Shown one piece after another: positions 16,548 through 24,407 of a DNA stretch of 64,000 nucleotides. Origin of the DNA: Brucella pseudintermedia (GTDB lineage Bacteria > Pseudomonadota > Alphaproteobacteria > Rhizobiales > Rhizobiaceae); assembly GCF_008932435.1 (NCBI RefSeq), contig NZ_WBWE01000001.1:434001-498000 (forward strand). The letters run 5' to 3'. The first letter of the stretch is position 1; each line of letters begins with the position of its first letter. The notes under the pieces are model-generated. The model had not been told where the DNA came from. It did no database searches and saw only the letters and a list, made by a program, of their open reading frames with translations. Both the position numbers and the translations under genes were made by a program.

Positions 16548-17864
16548 ATGACGACAAATGTTGCACTGGTTGGACTGGCGCGTGATCTCGCAGCACGGGC
16601 CGAAACCGGCAAGCCGATCCGCATCGGTCTTATCGGCGCTGGCGAAATGGGCACCGACATCGTAACCCAAGTCGCGCGGATGCAGGGCATCGAAGTCGGC
16701 GCGCTCTCCGCCCGCAGACTGCCGAACACCTTCAAGGCTGTCCGCACCGCCTATGGCGACGAGGACAACGCGCAAGAAGCCGCCACCGAATCCGCAATGA
16801 CCCGCGCCATCGAGTCGGGCAAGATCGCCGTCACCGACGACAATGACCTCATCCTTTCCAACCCGCTCATCGATGTCATCATCGATGCGACCGGCATTCC
16901 GGAAGTGGGTGCAGAGACCGGCATCAAGGCCATCCAGAACGGCAAGCACCTCGTCATGATGAATGTGGAAGCCGATGTCACCATCGGCCCCTACCTCAAG
17001 GCCGAGGCCGACAAGCAGGGCGTGATCTATTCGCTGGGCGCAGGCGACGAGCCTTCATCCTGCATGGAGCTGATCGAGTTCGTTTCCGCCATGGGCCACA
17101 AGGTCGTGGCCGCTGGCAAGGGCAAGAACAATCCGCTCAATTTCGATGCGATCCCTGACGATTATCAGGAAGAGGCCGACCGTCGGAACATGAATGTCCG
17201 CCTGCTGGTGGAATTTGTCGACGGCTCCAAGACGATGGTCGAAATGGCGGCGATTGCCAACGCCACCGGCCTTGTGCCGGATATTGCAGGCATGCACGGC
17301 CCCAAGGCCGCAATCGACGAATTGAATCGCACGCTGATCCCGAAGGAAGACGGCGGCGTCCTCAACAAGACAGGCGTGGTGGATTATTCCATCGGGCGTG
17401 GCGTGTCGCCGGGCGTCTTCGTCATCGCCAAGATGGAACATCCCCGCCTTGTGGAACGTCTGGAAGACCTGAAAATGGGCAAGGGTCCCTATTTCACCTT
17501 CCACCGTCCTTTCCACCTCACCTCGCTGGAAGTGCCGCTGACGGTTGCCCGTGTGGTCCTGCACGGCAAGACCGACATGGTGCCGCTGCCGAAGCCGGTG
17601 GCGGAAGTCTGCGCTGTGGCCAAAAAGGACTTGCAGCCCGGCGACCAGCTCGATGCCATCGGCCAATATTGCTATCGTTCATGGATCATGACGACGCCGG
17701 AAGCGCGCGCGGCCAAAGCCATTCCCTGCGGCCTGCTGCAGAACGGCTCGGTCATCGCGCCCATCCGCAAGGGCGAACTCATCACCTATGCCAATGCGGC
17801 CCCCAAGCCCGGCTCGAAGATCGCCGAACTGCGGGCCTTGCAGGACAAGATGTTAGGGCAGTAA
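16548..17864 (+). CDS. Homoserine-dehydrogenase-like NAD(P) oxidoreductase with C-terminal SAF domain (COG4091 type)
   Basis: A 438-residue protein. A Rossmann motif IRIGLIGAGEMGTDIV (residues ~24-39) is followed by IDATGIPEVGAETG and the catalytic-domain sequence SLGAGDEPSSCMELI. The C-terminal third (VAKKDLQPGDQLDAIG to VIAPIRKGELIT) is an SAF domain. This architecture matches the predicted homoserine dehydrogenases of COG4091, whose members act in sugar-acid or polyol catabolism rather than threonine synthesis. The last codons (LGQ and stop) are read from octamer element A. The substrate is unknown. Confidence 0.82.
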   Translation: MTTNVALVGLARDLAARAETGKPIRIGLIGAGEMGTDIVTQVARMQGIEVGALSARRLPNTFKAVRTAYGDEDNAQEAATESAMTRAIESGKIAVTDDNDLILSNPLIDVIIDATGIPEVGAETGIKAIQNGKHLVMMNVEADVTIGPYLKAEADKQGVIYSLGAGDEPSSCMELIEFVSAMGHKVVAAGKGKNNPLNFDAIPDDYQEEADRRNMNVRLLVEFVDGSKTMVEMAAIANATGLVPDIAGMHGPKAAIDELNRTLIPKEDGGVLNKTGVVDYSIGRGVSPGVFVIAKMEHPRLVERLEDLKMGKGPYFTFHRPFHLTSLEVPLTVARVVLHGKTDMVPLPKPVAEVCAVAKKDLQPGDQLDAIGQYCYRSWIMTTPEARAAKAIPCGLLQNGSVIAPIRKGELITYANAAPKPGSKIAELRALQDKMLGQ

Positions 17865-18006
17865 GGCAATAAGGCATTAGGGCAATATGTTAAGGGAGTA
17901 AGGGAGTAAGGGAGTAAGGGAGTAAGGGAGTAAGGCGAATAGGGGGAGCATATTTGCAAGTCAAACATACTGCCCTACTGCCTTACTGCCCTATTGCCTT
18001 CCCTTA
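17854..18006. repeat. Octamer-repeat element A between convergent genes
   Basis: The left arm has degenerate AGGGCAGT/AAGGCAAT octamers and five perfect TAAGGGAG units (17891-17930). A short unique core near 17940-17963 (gcatatttgcaagtc) follows. The right arm AACATACTGCCCTACTGCC is inverted relative to the left. The element supplies the last codons and stop (TTA GGG CAG TAA) of the upstream gene and abuts the pntB stop codon, so it probably acts as a bidirectional terminator. The octamer family is the Brucella VNTR repeat. Confidence 0.88.
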
Positions 18007-19404
18007 GTGATCCAACGCCTTCACAATACTTTCCACCATCTTCTTCGCGTCGGCAAAGAGCATCATGGTGTTGTCGCGGAAGAAAAGCTCGTTCTCCACG
18101 CCTGCATAGCCCGAGCCCATGCCGCGCTTGATGAACAGGACCGTGCCAGCCTTGTCGACATCGAGGATCGGCATGCCGAAGATCGGTGACTTCGGATCGG
18201 TCTTCGCCGCCGGATTGGTGACATCGTTCGCGCCGATCACGAAAGCAACGTCGGCCTGCGCGAATTCCGAATTGATGTCTTCCAGCTCGAACACTTCATC
18301 GTAAGGCACATTGGCCTCGGCCAGAAGCACGTTCATATGGCCCGGCATACGACCCGCCACGGGATGGATGGCATATTTGACTTCCACGCCTTCAGCCTTG
18401 AGCTTGTCGGCCATTTCGCGCAGCGCGTGCTGGGCCTGCGCCACCGCCATGCCATAGCCCGGCACGATGATGACTTTCGAAGCGTTCTTCATGATGAAGG
18501 CCGCATCGTCGGCAGAACCCTGCTTGACCGGACGCTGCTCGACCTCACCAGACGGACCGCCGGACGTATCGCCGCCAAAGCCGCCGAGAATGACCGAGAT
18601 GAACGAGCGGTTCATGCCCTTGCACATGATGTAGGACAGGATTGCACCCGACGAACCAACCAGCGCGCCGGTGATGATCAGCGCCAGATTGCCGAGCGTG
18701 AAACCGATGCCCGCCGCTGCCCAGCCCGAATAGGAGTTGAGCATCGAAACGACAACCGGCATATCCGCGCCGCCGATAGGAATGATGATCAGCACGCCAA
18801 AGAGAAGCGACAGGAGCACGATCAGCCAGAACACGAAATGGCTTTCGGTGTTCGTGAGCACGACGATCAGCAACACGATGGCTGCGGCCAGAGCCGCATT
18901 GATGACGTGACGCCCCGGCAGCATGATCGGCTTGCCGGACATGCGGCCATCGAGTTTCAGGAAGGCGATGATCGAGCCGGTAAAGGTGATCGCGCCAATG
19001 GCCACGCCCAGCGACATTTCCACAAGCGCCTGACCGTGGATCTGGCCCACTTCGCCAATCCCGAAGGAATGCGGCGAATAGAGCGCGGCAGCGGCCACCA
19101 GCACGGCGGCAAGGCCGATCAGCGAGTGGAAGGCGGCGACAAGCTGCGGCATGGCCGTCATGGCGATGCGGCGGGCGATGACAGCACCGATGCCGCCGCC
19201 GATGGCGATGCCAATGACGATCAGCACAAGACCGCCGAAGCTCGGGCGCGCCAGCAACAATGTGGTGAGGATGGAAATCCCCATGCCGATCATGCCGTAC
19301 ATATTGCCCTGACGGCTGGTCGTCGGATGCGACAGGCCGCGCAGCGCCAGAATGAACAGCACGCCGGAGACGAGATAAAGGAAGGCTGCGAGATTAACGC
19401 TCAT
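18004..19404 (-). CDS. pntB: NAD(P) transhydrogenase subunit beta
   Basis: A 466-residue PntB. The N-terminal half holds about eight or nine transmembrane helices forming the proton channel. The C-terminal half is the NADP(H)-binding domain III (VIIVPGYGMAVAQAQHALREM, HPVAGRMPGHMNVLLAEA, FVIGANDVTNPAA). With the two alpha subunits it transfers hydride from NADH to NADP, driven by the proton gradient. It is the last gene of the pntA-pntAB-pntB operon. Confidence 0.96.
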   Translation of the reverse strand: MSVNLAAFLYLVSGVLFILALRGLSHPTTSRQGNMYGMIGMGISILTTLLLARPSFGGLVLIVIGIAIGGGIGAVIARRIAMTAMPQLVAAFHSLIGLAAVLVAAAALYSPHSFGIGEVGQIHGQALVEMSLGVAIGAITFTGSIIAFLKLDGRMSGKPIMLPGRHVINAALAAAIVLLIVVLTNTESHFVFWLIVLLSLLFGVLIIIPIGGADMPVVVSMLNSYSGWAAAGIGFTLGNLALIITGALVGSSGAILSYIMCKGMNRSFISVILGGFGGDTSGGPSGEVEQRPVKQGSADDAAFIMKNASKVIIVPGYGMAVAQAQHALREMADKLKAEGVEVKYAIHPVAGRMPGHMNVLLAEANVPYDEVFELEDINSEFAQADVAFVIGANDVTNPAAKTDPKSPIFGMPILDVDKAGTVLFIKRGMGSGYAGVENELFFRDNTMMLFADAKKMVESIVKALDH

Positions 19405-19416
19405 AATGGTTCAGCC

Positions 19417-19836
19417 TCACTTTTCTTTTTTCTTGTACATGGCGAGCATGCGCTGGGTGACCAGAAAGCCGCCGAAAATGTTGACGCTCGCCAGAATGAG
19501 CGCGATGAAACCGAAGCCGGTTGCCCAGCCCGAAAGGGAAAGGCCGACCGCCAGAAGCGCGCCCACCACAATCACCGATGAAATGGCGTTGGTGACGGCC
19601 ATCAGCGGCGTATGGAGCGCAGGCGTGACCGACCAGACGACGTAATAGCCGACGAAGATCGACAGGATGAAGATCGCAAAGCGGAACACGAACGGATCGA
19701 TTGCGCCGCCCGATGCGGCATGCGCGGCAGCCGCCGCCGCATCACCCAGACCGCCAGCATTTTCCGCCGCCTGACGCACGGCATCCGCGGCTTGATTCAG
19801 GCTCTCAAGAGCTTTTTCGAGATTTGTGTCGGCCAT
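19417..19836 (-). CDS. pntAB: NAD(P) transhydrogenase subunit alpha part 2 (membrane part)
   Basis: A 139-residue protein with an Ala-rich N-terminus and about four transmembrane segments ([20 protein letters not shown], then [12 protein letters not shown] and two more). This is the membrane domain II portion of the alpha subunit, encoded separately as in Rhodospirillum. The start overlaps the pntA stop (TAATG), so translation is coupled. It completes the proton channel with PntB. Confidence 0.93.
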   Translation of the reverse strand: MADTNLEKALESLNQAADAVRQAAENAGGLGDAAAAAAHAASGGAIDPFVFRFAIFILSIFVGYYVVWSVTPALHTPLMAVTNAISSVIVVGALLAVGLSLSGWATGFGFIALILASVNIFGGFLVTQRMLAMYKKKEK

Positions 19837-21140
19837 TATGCCTCTCCTCCATCAACCGGAGACTTGGGGGAAGACGGAGTCTTCGGGGCTTTAGCTGGTG
19901 TTTTCTTGGCAGGCTTCGCTGCCGCCTTTGCGGCCGGTTTCTCCGCTTTCGGTTTCGGCGCGGCTTTCGGTTTTACAGCTTTTTCAGCGGCCTCAGCCGG
20001 TGCCGTTTCAGCCTTGGCGAAAGCCGGATGCAGGATTTTGCCCTGATGGGTGAGAAGCGTTGCCTTCACCAGTTCGTCTTCCGGATCGATTTTCAGAAGC
20101 TTCGTTTCCTTGTCGACCAGCGTTTCGACAAAGGCGATCAGGTTGCGCGCATAAAGCTGCGAGGCGCTTGCAGCGATACGGCCCGGAACGTTGAGATGGC
20201 CGACGATCTTGACGCCATTGACCTCGGCTATCTGACCGGCAATCGCGCCTTCGACATTGCCGCCGCGCTCAACCGCCAGATCGACCAGCACCGAGCCGGG
20301 GCGCATTGAGGCAACCATTTCCTTGGAGACAAGACGCGGGGCCGGACGACCCTGAATAAGCGCCGTGGTGATGACGATATCCTGCTTGGCGATGTGATCG
20401 GCAACAAGTGCCGCCTGCTTCGCCTGATATTCCTTCGACATTTCCTTGGCATAACCGCCAGCGGTTTCCGCCGCCTTGAACTCGTCGTCCTCGACGGCAA
20501 TGAATTTCGCGCCAAGCGAAGCGACCTGTTCCTTTGCCGCCGGGCGAACATCGGTCGCCGTCACGACGGCACCGAGGCGGCGCGCAGTCGCAATCGCCTG
20601 AAGACCGGCAACGCCCGCGCCCATGACGAATACCTTTGCGGCAGGCACGGTGCCCGCGGCCGTCATCATCATCGGCATGGCGCGGTCATAGACTTCCGCC
20701 GCATCGATCACCGCCTGATAACCGGCAAGGTTCGCCTGTGATGACAGCACGTCCATCACCTGCGCACGGGTGATGCGCGGCATGAATTCCATCGTGAAGG
20801 CCGAGATTCCAGCCTTGGCAAGCGCTGCAACGGCGTCCTCATGACCATAGGGGTCCAGCATGGCGAAGAGTGCCGCGCCCGATTTATACCCTTTCAGTTC
20901 CGCATCCGAAGGGCGGCGCACTTTAAGAACGACATCCGCCGTTTTTGCATCCGCCGCCGTGCCGATCCGGGCACCGGCTGCAATGAATTCAGCATCGGGA
21001 ATGCGCGATTTCTCGCCCGCGCCTTTTTCCACCACGACATCGAAGCCGAGCGCGATGAATTTCTTCACCGTCTCCGCCGACGCCGCGACACGGCTTTCAT
21101 TGGGGTCGCTTTCTTTCGGGATAAATAACGTCTGGGCCAA
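19836..21140 (-). CDS. pntA: NAD(P) transhydrogenase subunit alpha part 1 (NAD-binding)
   Basis: A 434-residue domain I protein. It starts with the alanine-dehydrogenase-like [20 protein letters not shown] N-terminus (here [16 protein letters not shown]) and carries the NAD-binding segment [22 protein letters not shown]. The last ~55 residues are an unusual Lys/Ala/Pro-rich tail ([20 protein letters not shown] and more), longer than in the approximately 380-residue homologues. The tail may be a flexible linker to PntAB. It is the first gene of the operon. Confidence 0.95.
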   Translation of the reverse strand: MAQTLFIPKESDPNESRVAASAETVKKFIALGFDVVVEKGAGEKSRIPDAEFIAAGARIGTAADAKTADVVLKVRRPSDAELKGYKSGAALFAMLDPYGHEDAVAALAKAGISAFTMEFMPRITRAQVMDVLSSQANLAGYQAVIDAAEVYDRAMPMMMTAAGTVPAAKVFVMGAGVAGLQAIATARRLGAVVTATDVRPAAKEQVASLGAKFIAVEDDEFKAAETAGGYAKEMSKEYQAKQAALVADHIAKQDIVITTALIQGRPAPRLVSKEMVASMRPGSVLVDLAVERGGNVEGAIAGQIAEVNGVKIVGHLNVPGRIAASASQLYARNLIAFVETLVDKETKLLKIDPEDELVKATLLTHQGKILHPAFAKAETAPAEAAEKAVKPKAAPKPKAEKPAAKAAAKPAKKTPAKAPKTPSSPKSPVDGGEA

Positions 21141-21194
21141 GCTGGTTTCCCTTTCGTGGCGTTCTTCCGGGACTGATTCCGGTCATGCACAGTT

Positions 21195-21218
21195 ACGGGC
21201 TTCCGGGACGAAGCCCGT
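21195..21218. promoter_or_regulatory. Hairpin in the pntA upstream region
   Basis: ACGGGCTT / AAGCCCGT is a perfect 8-base stem about 55 bases upstream of the pntA ATG. It has no U-run, so it is more likely a 5'-UTR structure or the end of the coxIV-like transcript than a classic terminator. Confidence 0.4.
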
Positions 21219-21334
21219 TCAAACAAACTGAACGATAGACATGCATAAGGCCCCGGCACGGTATTCCATGCCAAGGCATTCGATCAAATCGTGCGGGTTT
21301 GATCCCGGTTCGCGCTTCAGTTCAACGATACTGC

Positions 21335-21354
21335 GCCGGATGCCAGCATCCGGC
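21335..21354 (-). terminator. Hairpin just after the subunit IV gene
   Basis: GCCGGATGC / GCATCCGGC is a perfect 9-base stem with a 2-base loop centre, 9 bases past the stop of the minus-strand gene. No T-run follows; it may stabilise the 3' end. Confidence 0.5.
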
Positions 21355-21362
21355 GGCAGCGG

Positions 21363-21587
21363 TCACGAAAGAATGAACCAGGCAGCGACACAGACCAGGA
21401 TGAAAAGAACGGTCGCGGAGAAGAAACCACCAGCAAAAAAGCCGAACGCCATGGCAATCATAAGGGCGATAAGCGCCACCGTGCTCCATTTAACCAGGCC
21501 CGTGAAACCGGCATAAGTTTTCTCATGCTCGGAATAGTCCATCGGTGCGCCAAGTTCAGCCGGAGCCGTCGTATGATGTTCTGCCAT
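21363..21587 (-). CDS. aa3-type cytochrome c oxidase subunit IV-like protein
   Basis: A 74-residue protein: a hydrophilic N-terminus with MDYSEHEKTYAGFTGLVKW, then two transmembrane segments (VALIALMIAMAFGFFAGGFF and VLFILVCVAAWFIL). The DYxEHExTYxxFxxLxKW pattern is characteristic of the small bacterial aa3 subunit IV family. It is not next to other oxidase genes but precedes the transhydrogenase operon, a common arrangement in Rhizobiales. ATG 21587 is preferred to one 15 bases upstream. Confidence 0.85.
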   Translation of the reverse strand: MAEHHTTAPAELGAPMDYSEHEKTYAGFTGLVKWSTVALIALMIAMAFGFFAGGFFSATVLFILVCVAAWFILS

Positions 21588-21864
21588 TTTAGTTCCACCC
21601 ATTCAGAATTTCCGCCCATATACCGTCATGTTAAGCGGAAATGCCTGCAATCTTCAATGTGCGAGCGAACAAACCCGTGCTTTGACAGCAAGGCTTTTCG
21701 TCGCAGCTACCCTCTCCGCAGAAGCGGTTCCGCAATCTTCGTAAAGCGAAACCGCCCCTCTGGCTATATTTAATTGTTTAATCCGAGGGAAGATTTTTCC
21801 AATAGTAGCACCTGGATCGGAATGCGCTTCTTTTGCGAAGCACTACGACGTCTGGATCGGATAC
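21588..21864. other. Intergenic region
   Basis: 277 bases between two minus-strand genes. It should contain the promoter of the subunit IV gene. A degenerate REP-like stretch may lie near 21715-21760 (GAAGCGGTTCCGC and GCGAAACCGCCCC). Nothing else is recognised. Confidence 0.35.
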
Positions 21865-22611
21865 TTACACGCCGAGGCCGGTATATTTCGCCGTCGGCAA
21901 GATGGTCAGCGGCACAGTGCCGTCTCGCATGTCCGCAAACATGGCGCGGCGCTCATGCGGCTGCGACTTGAAGAACGGAAAGCGCACGGCCACCGCATCG
22001 CGGATATTGCGAATAGGGGCAGCACCTAGCCCGACCCTGATTCCATAGCCTTCATGCTCGCGGGCATCGGCCATGACGGAGGTGCCGAAAATGCGCTTGT
22101 AAAAAGCCATATGCTCCGGCTTTACCGAGGCAAGGCATTGATCTGCCGCGAAAAATTCCGACGCCATCGCCGCGATGCGCAAGGTGATATAGGGAATGGC
22201 CGGATATTCGCTCAACAGTTCCGGATCGGCGGCAAAACGGGTCGGATCGACAAAATGCATACCGCTGTTCAGAAGCGGATCGAGAATATCGGGAAACAGA
22301 GCATAGCTGGTGCCGCGACGATGATCGGGCGTGATGTGGTGGATGCGCAGCGTGCTGACCAGTTGCCCGTCCACATGCACGCCATAGACGAAAGCATGGC
22401 TGTCGCGGTCGATATCATCGACGATGGACGGCACTTCCGCCTCATGCATCACATTGCGCGTACGGTAGGAACGGTAGCGCAAACGGCCGATTTCCTCGAG
22501 GTCTTCCGCATGGACGATGCGGCGATATTCCACCCGGTCGAGAAACTGCAACAGCTGTCGCGCAAAATTGGACAATGGCGGTTTATCGCCTGTAACAGCT
22601 GTATTCGTCAT
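21865..22611 (-). CDS. N-acyl amino acid synthase FeeM-like / acyl-homoserine-lactone-synthase-fold protein
   Basis: A protein of about 248 residues with an AHL-synthase/GNAT-like fold: EEIGRLRYRSYRTRNVMH, then FVYGVHVDGQLVSTLRIHHI and FVDPTRFAADPELLSEYPAIPYITLR. The R-Y-R-x-Y and strand pattern resemble N-acyl amino acid synthases and LuxI-type enzymes, which join an acyl chain from ACP or CoA to an amine. No LuxR-type partner is adjacent, so a signal role is unproven; acyl amino acid or lipid synthesis is an alternative. A GTG start at 22629 is also possible. Confidence 0.65.
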   Translation of the reverse strand: MTNTAVTGDKPPLSNFARQLLQFLDRVEYRRIVHAEDLEEIGRLRYRSYRTRNVMHEAEVPSIVDDIDRDSHAFVYGVHVDGQLVSTLRIHHITPDHRRGTSYALFPDILDPLLNSGMHFVDPTRFAADPELLSEYPAIPYITLRIAAMASEFFAADQCLASVKPEHMAFYKRIFGTSVMADAREHEGYGIRVGLGAAPIRNIRDAVAVRFPFFKSQPHERRAMFADMRDGTVPLTILPTAKYTGLGV

Positions 22612-22772
22612 GCAATCGATTTTCCGCACCCCGCAAATCAGTGTGCAGAATATGCGCCTTTATCAGCATGTAAAGATATTACTTTAGGCGCCGCCTTCTT
22701 ATTGCCGCATAATGAACGCTCCTTCGCCACAATTGGAATGGTCTTTCCTGCACGCATACCCTGCAAAACGTG

Positions 22773-22800
22773 CGAAATGGCCCGATTAGGGGCCATTTCG
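22773..22800 (-). terminator. Hairpin terminator after the serine hydrolase gene
   Basis: CGAAATGGCC / GGCCATTTCG is a perfect 10-base stem located 30 bases beyond the stop codon of the minus-strand gene. Confidence 0.65.
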
Positions 22801-22829
22801 ACACTTCGCCTTAATTTGGAAAAGGTGCG

Positions 22830-24047
22830 TCAAAGCGCGTTGGCGATCGCCTGAAACGCATGCATGGTTTCGTCTTTCATGTCCTGTCCATCGACATTGT
22901 AACTGGCATGGGCGGAAGTCTTGGCAATCACCACCCGCCTGGCCGGATTGACATAGATGAATTGCCCATAAATTCCGACGGCACAGAAATCGCCTTGCCA
23001 GTCAACCGGCGTCCACCACTGATAGCCATAGCCGAACGGTATCTGGCCGGATCCATCCTCGCGACCCGGCATCAGATAAGGCGCATCGGGCGTTACCGAA
23101 TCATGCACCCACTGCGCGGGCACGAGTTGCTCCCCCTTGAAGTTTCGGCCTTCGTTGAGATAAAGCAGCCCGAACCGCGCATAGTCGCGAAGCACAGCGT
23201 TCATACCGACCGCCGCGGCAGCCTCTCCGGTGGGGTCCACGATCCAATAGGCATCGGCTTCGGCTCCAAGCTTCGACCAGAGCCTGTCCTTCATATAGTC
23301 CTGCAAGGGAATGCCCGTCGCGCCTTCCAGAACCAGCCCCAGCACCTGTGTATCCGCCGAAACATAATGGCTGAACGTTCCCTGCGGACGCACAGCTTTC
23401 AGATGCGCGGTGAAATCCGTGATCGAGCCGGTCAGAAGCTCGACGGAATAACGGACAATATCGGAATTGAGATCGCCATAGTTCTCGTTGAACCCGATGC
23501 CGGACGCCATCTGCAGCACGTTCTTGACCGTCACGCCCTTGTAGCCGCCTTTGGCCAGCTCCGGCGCATAGCGGTCGACCGGCTGGTTGATATCGATGAG
23601 CCCGTCCCGGACGGCATTGCCGATAAGGAAGGAAATAACCGATTTTGAAACGGAGAATGCGATCGACTGGGTGGTCTGGCTATTCCCGTGATCATATTGC
23701 TCATGAACGATGACGCCATCCTTCAGGACAATGAGTCCCGTGGTGCCGCCACGCGCCAGCCAGTCGGAAATCTTGCGCGTTTCGCCCTTGTAGACGAACG
23801 TTTCCGGCAAGGGCCGCTCCGCCTTGGCAAGCGGGCTGACCTCGCCCTCATGCGCAATGCGCACTGACGGATAGCGTTTGTAAATATTGCGGAAATTTTC
23901 AAAAATCTCCGGTCCCTTGAACATCTGGGCATATTGATAGACGGCCCAGCTTTCATGGATCTTCTTCCAGAAGACCGCCGCGCCGACACCGGCAAGCACA
24001 ACCAAAGCGACCAAAACAGATAAAATATAACGATACAATCTTTTCAT
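22830..24047 (-). CDS. Beta-lactamase-family (class C/esterase) serine hydrolase
   Basis: A 405-residue protein with an N-terminal signal anchor (YILSVLVALVVLAGVGAAVF). The SxxK motif SVSK is at about 132-135 within FSVSKSVISFLIGNAV. A Y-x-S-type second motif is HYVSADTQVLG, and the C-terminal YVNPARRVVIAKTSAH region fits the fold. These enzymes are usually esterases, D-aminopeptidases or penicillin-binding proteins rather than true beta-lactamases; 6-aminohexanoate-dimer-hydrolase-like members are similar. The ATG at 24047 has a strong GGGGAGG five bases upstream and is preferred to 24059. Confidence 0.85.
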   Translation of the reverse strand: MKRLYRYILSVLVALVVLAGVGAAVFWKKIHESWAVYQYAQMFKGPEIFENFRNIYKRYPSVRIAHEGEVSPLAKAERPLPETFVYKGETRKISDWLARGGTTGLIVLKDGVIVHEQYDHGNSQTTQSIAFSVSKSVISFLIGNAVRDGLIDINQPVDRYAPELAKGGYKGVTVKNVLQMASGIGFNENYGDLNSDIVRYSVELLTGSITDFTAHLKAVRPQGTFSHYVSADTQVLGLVLEGATGIPLQDYMKDRLWSKLGAEADAYWIVDPTGEAAAAVGMNAVLRDYARFGLLYLNEGRNFKGEQLVPAQWVHDSVTPDAPYLMPGREDGSGQIPFGYGYQWWTPVDWQGDFCAVGIYGQFIYVNPARRVVIAKTSAHASYNVDGQDMKDETMHAFQAIANAL

Positions 24048-24407
24048 TAGCCTCCCCATAAACGGCAGGACCCATCCTGACGTTTCTTCTATAAGAATAT
24101 GAATGAATACTTATTTTCTCTCTTCCCGCCTATTATGATCATAATAGTTCCCCGGAAAAACATCCCTATTATTTTGATAAATTCAAATTTATGCCCAAAA
24201 GGGATGAAGCACTGCAAAGAATAGGGAGCAACGCGCTTTTGCAGCGCAGCCGTCACGGGCGAGAATCCGCCGGTTTGCGCATGTTCTCGCCGCGAAAACG
24301 GTTCGGCTTTTCGGTAATATGTGCCGGAGCGGTTCCGGTCAAAACGGCATCAAACCCGCCCTGTCTTTGGATTGTCTCGCCTGAACAGCGGGATTGCGCA
24401 AGCCCGG
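24048..24407. other. Intergenic region upstream of the serine hydrolase gene
   Basis: 360 bases. The AT-rich part (24080-24200) holds an 18-base perfect palindrome (listed separately) and a second dyad ATAAATT-CA-AATTTAT at 24177-24192. The GC-rich part next to the GGDEF-EAL gene contains degenerate hairpins such as GCCGCGAAAACGGTTCGGC. No gene is seen. Confidence 0.45.
24130..24147. promoter_or_regulatory. 18-base perfect palindrome, operator candidate
   Basis: CTATTATGATCATAATAG reads the same on both strands. It lies 83 bases upstream of the serine hydrolase start in AT-rich promoter-like sequence. The binding factor is unknown. Confidence 0.5.
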
